A program made the position numbers and the translations under genes. A DNA stretch of 17,926 nt from JBIOJM01 sp044450785 (GTDB lineage: Bacteria; Planctomycetota; Planctomycetia; Isosphaerales; Isosphaeraceae), in the NCBI GenBank assembly GCA_044450785.1, contig JBIOJM010000204.1, positions 1-17,926 of the forward strand, given 5' to 3'. The notes beneath the pieces are model-generated. The model worked only from the letters and a program-made list of their open reading frames with translations. It ran no database searches and was not told the origin of the DNA. Position 1 is the first letter of the stretch. Each line of letters begins with the position of its first letter. Shown here piece by piece: positions 14,001 through 17,926 of the stretch.

Positions 14001-14961
14001 GAGACTGAGGCTCAAGAACCGCGACGAGATCCTGGCGGCGCGAGCCCTGGCGCTCTTGCTGCTCGCGCGCTCCACCGAGGCCGTCGCCGATGCGACCCTT
14101 GCCCAGCAGCTCCGCCCCTGCCCGGGCCACGAGCGGCTTCGCCAACGCACGCTCCTGGCCGCGCGCCGGTCCGATAGCCTTCAGCTCGACCGGCCCGAGG
14201 ACCTCGCCCTGCTGCCCCTGGGGGGCCGGCGGTTGAGCCAGGACCTGCGCGCAGCGGCCGACGGCCTCGATCGATTGGCCCGCTCTCGCCCCGACGAAAC
14301 CTACCGGGCGACCCTCTCTCGAGCGGTGATCCTCGCCGCGCTCGGAGACCATGACGCCGCGGTCGCCGCCGCGAAGAAAGCCCTCGACCTCTCACCTTAT
14401 TCTCCCCGTGCTTACCTGATTCGAGGGCGGGTTCGAGCCTTCCTCGGCGATCGTCAGGGAGCCTGGAACGACGTGGAACGCGGTCTCTTCATCCAGTTCA
14501 ACGAGCCCGGCCTGCTCGAGCTCCGCGGCGTGCTGCGTGCGGCGGCTGGTGACCTGAGCCGCGCCCTCCAGGACTACAATCAGGCGCTCGTATCCGGGGC
14601 CTTCGACCGCATCCATGTTCATAAAGCGCAAGCATTGGTGGCACTCGGCTTCGCCGATGCGGCGGTCCTGGAGTGGTCGCTGGCCCTCAGGCGCGACCCG
14701 GAGCTCCCCGAAGCCTACCTCGGCCGCGCCGGAGCCCAGATGCGGCTCGGCCGGTGGGACCTGGCCCTGGCCGACCTGGAACAGGCCGCCTCCTGGGCGC
14801 ACGCTGATCCCCGGATCGAGCTCGGCATCGTCGCGGCTTATTACCGATGCCTCTCCAGCCGCCCCGACCGGCGGCAGCGCTGGCACGCTCTCGCACATCG
14901 CACGGCGTGCGACGTCTGGGGTGCCCTCGCCGCGCGATCCCAGGACCCGGCCCCGCAATGA
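11029..14961 (+). CDS. Membrane Ser/Thr protein kinase with large TPR-type C-terminal domain
   Basis: This is a 1310-residue protein. The kinase domain spans about 170-478: Gly-rich loop LGRGAFARVFLA (178-189), VALKV with K202, HRDIKPSN (321-328, catalytic D323), DFN at 341-343 in place of DFG, and SPE (368-370) in place of APE. A roughly 50-residue insertion lies before HRD. The Asp that binds magnesium is kept, so activity is plausible. RRRRR leads into one membrane helix at about 500-522. Residues 525-1310 are helical, with TPR-like units most visible at 785-970 and 1080-1290. In Hanks-type membrane kinases the catalytic part is cytosolic, so the TPR part should face outside. The ATG at 11029 overlaps the sigma stop (ATGA) and has GGGAGAG 6 nt upstream; a GTG at 11014 would add only five residues. 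The sigma factor is the likely substrate or partner. Confidence 0.93.
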   Translation: MNLSAGRRTWEDASSPAAIHLARKYEQAWRDSNSAARRPDLRAFLGQAGTAMDEPGARLALLRADMALRWETGEKVGARWYLDRYADLGEDTVVALIYEEFCLREEDRENPDPADYLSRFAEVAGPLGRVLGIHELVGSGTTETVLPLSSANGGASGSAQAFPETGQTIAGFFLVEELGRGAFARVFLARERQLADRPVALKVARRGSHEPQTLARLQHTHIVPVHSHGIDAATGLHLLCMPYFGRITLARILADPEVQNAATGAALVEALDRLEPAGGLPAGRSAGRAALERRSYAQAIAWWGARLAEALDHAHDRGVLHRDIKPSNVLVTSDGMPMLLDFNLAGEPVLGDETAASASLGGTIDYMSPEHLNALALGTTEGLDGRGDIYGLGVVLFEAVIGKRPFSTLRRGASVLDVLARAADERLRPLPRLRARHPEIPPALEAVIRHALEPDPGDRYQSAADLSADLQAVADDLPLCHAREPWPSRATGWIRRRRRLLATAVALLLALTVGLATALSVLLDRSKEYKLLKHEFEMGLDASDNGDYDTAKLHFDATKDRANRLELSPWAYLAKLRNFRHFGSQLTERFQELPSQHDLEEYKGWAEAKSNLAERSGSARNQADAVEQAADGLRFRLLLGVGSELTRASRDLQNVLAPFYVLENSDWTKLAHPFGLLDKKRQNLLLAEVNELLFLWMAAIDESLASNPDAAEQPRERVDRKAIARALSICERALVWVEPKGPWLALEARLEAHQDVRASGPAAQNGQASFLPLPGEPRTVKEESSALACYQWGLLSYRERRRARAIDWLQRAAWLRDDNYWYQFLLAYLEDGAGFVDDALDHYSVAVALKPESPGVRFSRARLYRSKGRWDWAIEDLTSVLEKLKDRPEAPQVHLELGYLYQELGNFTGARSQYDEVIKLDASSTYARAARLNRANIAAESGEVERARHEYDALLALDRDDTAARHSRALLELRIGRAENALPDLTALLEPRLRLKNRDEILAARALALLLLARSTEAVADATLAQQLRPCPGHERLRQRTLLAARRSDSLQLDRPEDLALLPLGGRRLSQDLRAAADGLDRLARSRPDETYRATLSRAVILAALGDHDAAVAAAKKALDLSPYSPRAYLIRGRVRAFLGDRQGAWNDVERGLFIQFNEPGLLELRGVLRAAAGDLSRALQDYNQALVSGAFDRIHVHKAQALVALGFADAAVLEWSLALRRDPELPEAYLGRAGAQMRLGRWDLALADLEQAASWAHADPRIELGIVAAYYRCLSSRPDRRQRWHALAHRTACDVWGALAARSQDPAPQ

Positions 14962-15029
14962 AAAGGGGATAAGTCCAATAATCGGGATCGCTTCGGCGCA
15001 TCAAAAAGTAATTGAACTTATCCCCTTTT
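14961..15029. repeat. Inverted repeat spanning convergent stop codons (REP-like element or bidirectional terminator)
   Basis: AAAAGGGGATAAGT (14961-14974) is the perfect complement of ACTTATCCCCTTTT (15016-15029). With one mismatch the stem extends four more pairs (to 14979 and 15011), leaving a loop of about 31 nt. It is AT-rich outside and ends in T4 on both strands, as a bidirectional terminator would. The kinase TGA (14959-14961) touches the left arm. The opposing gene's TAA and its last three codons (Lys-Arg-Gly) lie in the right arm. The wording also resembles REP-type elements linked to single-strand transposases, from memory. Confidence 0.75.
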
Positions 15030-16919
15030 CGCCGCAGACCCGCGCAGCCAGTCGCGAATCCTGCGGAACCGGTGTTTCGTGGCCGGAGGCGACTCACCGA
15101 CCTTCGCTCTGGCCCGGAAGCTGAGCATCCACTTCGGCAGGCGCGCCTGCACCGACGCCAGCACGTCAGGAAACAGCGGGCCGGACGTCAGTCCCACCCC
15201 AAGGGCCAACCCGCAGGCCGCCTTGACAAAGTCGGGAAAGTCCGGACGGCCGGTCGACGAAGGCGATTCCGCGGCAACGGCGACCCCGGATTCGGCCATC
15301 GGAAGATTGGTTGCCTCAAGACCGGCGTTCTGATGTTCCGAGTCGGACATTGCGGGGAGCGATGCCAGGAGCGCGGGCAGGTCGGCGCGCTGGCCGCTCG
15401 CCAACCCCGTGACCTTGAGGGGTAGTCCCCCGCTCCGGGTCAAAACGACGACGGGCCCCTCGGTCGGTTCGGCCTCGGACGTCCGCTGGGCGTGCGGGAG
15501 CCCGGCGGACGCGTCCACGCTCGCAAGCTCGGACCGCCGCTCGGGCCTGTTCGCCGCGTCATCGTCCTTCAGGCCCTCGATCTCCTGGAACAAGCCCCGC
15601 TCATGGCGATCGACGGGCGGAGTCAGGTCTGCGTCCGAGGTCGCCAGGATCGGTCCCAGCGGACCGGCGCTGCGAGATGCGAACGGGCCGGTCGGAACCC
15701 TGACGTTGAAGCTGTCGAGGGATTCCGGCACCTGGCCGCCCGCCGCGGAATCCGAGGCCCCGGTCACGAGCACCTGGCCGTCGAGCCCGGCGCTGCCGGT
15801 CGCCTCGGCGGAGGGAGCGATTGTCTCGGACGGAGAGGAAAGCCCGGACTGCGAGGATGACGTGAAAAACAGCGTTCCCACCGCAACTTGTCCTTGAGCC
15901 GGCGCCGCAACCTGTTGCGCGGGATCCTCCCCTTGCCGTTGCACTCCCAAGACGAATGAGACATTCCAGTTCGCGTCCGGACTCGAAACCGTCGTGGTGC
16001 CTGTCTGGGTCGCCAGCGCGCCGTTGAGCGTCGTGATCTGAACCAGCAGACTTCCACCGGCGGGTGCGTTGTGCAGCAACACGTTGACCGACTGGGCTGG
16101 AGGCTGCCCTTGTCCCGAATCCGGGGTGTATTGATCGACGGGTTCTCCCTGCGGATCGACGAGCTGCATGTGTTCAATGACCGGCGTTTCGCCCGGGTCG
16201 ACACTCGCGGTGGAGGAGCGGACTGAGATCCCCAGCGAACTGGTCGTGAGGTCCACCGGAACCTGAATCGTCACCGAGGTACGTCCGGGGTTGAGAGTGC
16301 CCGGGACTTCCACATACCGCAGCACCGGAATGATGTGCCAATCCGTCCCGTCACCTGAGGTCGAGGGCATGGCCCAGGTCGTACCCGGCGCAGCCGGGCC
16401 AAACCCGGCGCCGCCGGACGGGGAGGTGTTCTGACGATTGCCGATGGGGGCCGAATTGCTCCCCAGGGTGACGACCAGCGGCCAACCTGCCTGTCCGTTC
16501 ACCGCGGGAGGATTTCCTTCGGCCGCGGAGTAAAGCGGTGATGCCTCCGACGGCACTTGTTGGTCACCAAGGTCCAGCGAGAGTGGGTTCCCCTGACTGA
16601 ACGACGGGGGCGGCACCTGGACCAGCGCGAAAGGACCCTTCGGGCCCGTCTCAGCGCTGGGGCTCTCGAGAGCGACGACTTGGTGTTGAATGATCGGTGG
16701 AGGCGGCGCCACGTAGGAGACGACCGCTCGACTGGGTGCCAGATCCGTTACCAGGAAATGAACGGGCTGGTCGATGTGACCACCGAAGAGCAGGACCCGA
16801 GTTTCCAGCTCTTCGAGGGGGCGAGGCACGCGCGGTGCGACCCGGCGCGCACGTTCCCTGCCGCCGCCAGCCCGCTTGCTGCCACCCAGACGATAGCCAC
16901 TAGGTCGGATCAGTCCCAC
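15018..16919 (-). CDS. Exported low-complexity protein with LE.R.LL motif and C-terminal anchor-like segment
   Basis: This 633-residue protein has no recognised family. The N-terminus is basic (residues 10-33), then LEELETRVLLFGG (35-47), the LE.R.LL motif of large planctomycete exported proteins, which the CARDB protein in this window also has. Residues 60-200 are rich in Pro, Ser and Gly. Residues 205-330 look like a beta-rich domain (TSVTIQVPVDL, SVNVLLHNAPAGGSLLVQI, WNVSFVLGVQR), followed by a Ser/Ala/Pro-rich region to about 555. A hydrophobic helix at about 564-583 and a basic tail (KHRFRRIRDWLRG, 615-627) could anchor the C-terminus in a membrane. The start is GTG at 16919 with GGAG 7 nt upstream. 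It is convergent with the kinase gene and divergent from the secreted protein to the right; its stop lies in an inverted repeat. Confidence 0.8.
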   Translation of the reverse strand: MGLIRPSGYRLGGSKRAGGGRERARRVAPRVPRPLEELETRVLLFGGHIDQPVHFLVTDLAPSRAVVSYVAPPPPIIQHQVVALESPSAETGPKGPFALVQVPPPSFSQGNPLSLDLGDQQVPSEASPLYSAAEGNPPAVNGQAGWPLVVTLGSNSAPIGNRQNTSPSGGAGFGPAAPGTTWAMPSTSGDGTDWHIIPVLRYVEVPGTLNPGRTSVTIQVPVDLTTSSLGISVRSSTASVDPGETPVIEHMQLVDPQGEPVDQYTPDSGQGQPPAQSVNVLLHNAPAGGSLLVQITTLNGALATQTGTTTVSSPDANWNVSFVLGVQRQGEDPAQQVAAPAQGQVAVGTLFFTSSSQSGLSSPSETIAPSAEATGSAGLDGQVLVTGASDSAAGGQVPESLDSFNVRVPTGPFASRSAGPLGPILATSDADLTPPVDRHERGLFQEIEGLKDDDAANRPERRSELASVDASAGLPHAQRTSEAEPTEGPVVVLTRSGGLPLKVTGLASGQRADLPALLASLPAMSDSEHQNAGLEATNLPMAESGVAVAAESPSSTGRPDFPDFVKAACGLALGVGLTSGPLFPDVLASVQARLPKWMLSFRARAKVGESPPATKHRFRRIRDWLRGSAAKRG

Positions 16920-17287
16920 TCTCGGTCTCCGCTCGCCCGCGGAGGCGATCCCTCTGCCACCTTGTTAATAAAATACACGACACCCCCTAATCGACGATAT
17001 CGAAAATCGGCGGTAAATCGCGACATGCTGCGTTAATTTTTGTGAATCGCCATCCCCCCACGCAAGAGGAGCGCCTGTCTCCTCCCATCCCTGTGAGGGA
17101 GATCATGCACGCTCACAATTATGCGCGATCTTGCCCCGCCTGCCAAGACCCCGGCTGCTGGGGAAAAAAACTCGCTCTCTTGCATTCGATCGCGAGTTTC
17201 TGGGAATGATCGGGTTGGGCGTGATCCATCGAAGGTCGTGGCACGGCGCCAGGTATGCGGGTCGTCATCGCTCCTAAGAAAGTGAAC

Positions 17288-17330
17288 CCGCGAACGTTAT
17301 CATCCATGTGAGACCCGTTCGCGGACGGGT
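17288..17330 (+). promoter_or_regulatory. Two overlapping, mutually exclusive hairpins
   Basis: CCGCGAACG (17288-17296) can pair with CGTTCGCGG (17316-17324), a 9-bp stem with a 19-nt loop. ACCCGT (17313-17318) can pair with ACGGGT (17325-17330), a 6-bp stem with a 6-nt loop. The two share bases 17316-17324, so they cannot both form. No T-tract follows, so a classical attenuator is not supported. Confidence 0.35.
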
Positions 17331-17344
17331 TGTTGCTCGCACAG

Positions 17345-17488
17345 CCGCCCGGGCGGTCCGTCGCTTGGGCTGGATAGAGAATTCCCTATCCTGATTCCTA
17401 CGAGCAACTTCACGATCGTGGGCCACCGTCCCACCACGTTTCGTAACGAATTGTAACCAGATGCCCGGGCAATCGGAACGAATTCGTT
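17345..17488. promoter_or_regulatory. Cluster of palindromes (candidate operators) upstream of the secreted-protein gene
   Basis: In 144 bp there are CCGCCCGGGCGG (17345-17356, perfect), GGATAGAGAATTCCCTATCC (17372-17391, symmetrical except one base pair), CACGATCGTG (17411-17420, perfect), TTCGTAACGAA (17440-17450, odd-length), GCCCGGGC (17463-17470, perfect) and AACGAATTCGTT (17477-17488, perfect). The last and TTCGTAACGAA share the AACGAA word. They are spaced roughly 20-30 bp apart, as binding sites for dimeric regulators might be. They lie 145-290 nt upstream of the GTG at 17633. Confidence 0.45.
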
Positions 17489-17632
17489 GCACCGATCATC
17501 AAAACTTGCGAGGTCGTGCCGGGTCCGCCTCGCTAAAATGAAGATCGATCGGATCGGCGGGCGCGTTGGGGCCGTTCGATCGTCCCGTCTTGACATCCAG
17601 CCGGTCAACCATCTTCGTGAGGAGGCCGTGTC

Positions 17633-17926
17633 GTGAAACCAAGAACTGGCGCATGGGTCGTGACGAGCGCTGCCTGGGTCGTGATGGTTGGCTTACTGAG
17701 TGTGTCGGCGACCCTGTGGGCCGGCGGCGCCGACCCGGCGGTACCGGCCCCGTCGGCCACGGCGAAGGAGGCGATCGAGCCGGCCGCGCCCCTCGTCCCG
17801 GCCGAGGTGGTCGCGGCGATGCAAGGCGGTCAGTACGAGCCCGCGATCCGCGCGCTCGCTTCGCTGGGTGAGAAGGCGAAGGCCGGCGACGACAAGGCGT
17901 ACTTCGCTCTTCTTAAGGCGATCGCC
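17633..17926 (+). CDS. Secreted protein, N-terminal part, truncated by the window edge
   Basis: The frame is open from GTG at 17633 to the last base, giving 98 residues without a stop. GAGGAGG (17619-17625) lies 7 nt before the GTG, an excellent ribosome binding site. A GTG at 17628 is out of frame. The N-terminus is a signal peptide or signal anchor: KPR at 2-4, a hydrophobic stretch at about 8-30 and possible cleavage near AGGA (30-33). An Ala/Pro-rich linker (33-56) follows, then a helical segment, PAEVVAAMQGGQYEPAIRAL (56-75) and KAKAGDDKAYFALLKAIA (81-98). That segment resembles the start of a TPR unit, so a secreted TPR protein is my best guess; the family cannot be fixed from this part. 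It is divergent from the LE.R.LL protein. Confidence 0.82.
   Translation, partial: MKPRTGAWVVTSAAWVVMVGLLSVSATLWAGGADPAVPAPSATAKEAIEPAAPLVPAEVVAAMQGGQYEPAIRALASLGEKAKAGDDKAYFALLKAIA

Larger units (their letters stand above)
16920..17632. other. 713-bp divergent, palindrome-rich intergenic region
   Basis: No convincing gene is seen between the divergent starts at 16919 and 17633. The part next to the left gene (about 16960-17045) is AT-rich and probably contains its promoter. Further right are several hairpins: GAGGAG/CTCCTC (17066-17084), and AAACTCGC (17168-17175) paired with GCGAGTTT (17192-17199) after an A7 run. A cluster of palindromes at 17345-17488 and overlapping hairpins at 17288-17330 are listed separately. 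TAAAAT at 17534-17539 matches five of six bases of a -10 box, but no -35 box sits at a normal distance. Reverse-strand frames of up to 102 residues have no recognisable domain. Confidence 0.5.

Noticed and set aside
13138..14352. 404-residue reverse-strand open frame inside the kinase gene
   Set aside because: It is antisense to the TPR region of a well-supported kinase gene and has no recognisable domain; long antisense frames are common in high-GC codon-biased DNA.
17590..17595. Perfect TTGACA -35 box before the secreted-protein gene
   Set aside because: At 16-18 nt spacing the next hexamer (around CTTCGT) does not resemble a -10 box, and transcription would start inside the ribosome binding site.
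17566..17871. 101-residue forward frame at the right end
   Set aside because: It is out of frame with the signal-peptide gene that starts at GTG 17633 behind a perfect ribosome site; its own sequence is Arg/Gly-rich without a domain.

Overview
The window looks like chromosomal DNA from a high-GC member of the Planctomycetota, most likely an Isosphaera/Singulisphaera-type lineage (inference). Evidence: two PEP-CTERM proteins beside a PEP-CTERM-type CAAX protease, two exported proteins with the planctomycete N-terminal 'LE.R.LL' motif, and an ECF sigma gene translationally coupled to a giant Ser/Thr kinase with a TPR-type C-terminal half and a DFN in place of DFG. No rRNA, tRNA, CRISPR array, integrase or transposase gene was seen.

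Layout. 1-332 is non-coding and repeat-rich: a 130-bp tandem duplication followed by 9-bp periodic repeats. 333-5757 is a minus-strand block, in transcription order: a DedA/VTT membrane protein with a long low-complexity tail, two tandem PEP-CTERM paralogues separated by a hairpin terminator, a LarA/DUF2088-type protein, and a PEP-CTERM-associated CAAX-protease homologue. 6118-7713 (+) encodes an exported protein with three CARDB-like domains. 8125-14961 (+) holds an alpha/beta-hydrolase-fold protein that has lost its nucleophile serine and acid aspartate, a zinc-ribbon single-pass membrane protein, an ECF sigma factor, and the TPR kinase that overlaps the sigma gene by ATGA. A second exported LE.R.LL protein runs towards them on the minus strand (16919 to 15018). 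The two convergent stop codons sit in the arms of one inverted repeat. After a 713-bp palindrome-rich gap, a secreted protein starts at 17633 and runs off the window; it has a strong Shine-Dalgarno site.

How the genes may work together. The left block reads as a cell-envelope/surface-protein region: exported substrates with PEP-CTERM tails next to a protease of the family that accompanies exosortase systems. No exosortase gene is in the window. The right block reads as a signalling module in which a membrane kinase with a large TPR domain probably controls its coupled sigma factor; the zinc-ribbon membrane protein and dead hydrolase just upstream are possible accessory partners. The best candidates for something undescribed are the catalytically degenerate hydrolase/zinc-ribbon pair beside the sigma-kinase pair, the inverted repeat spanning both convergent stops, and the gene-conversion-like pattern in the PEP-CTERM pair.
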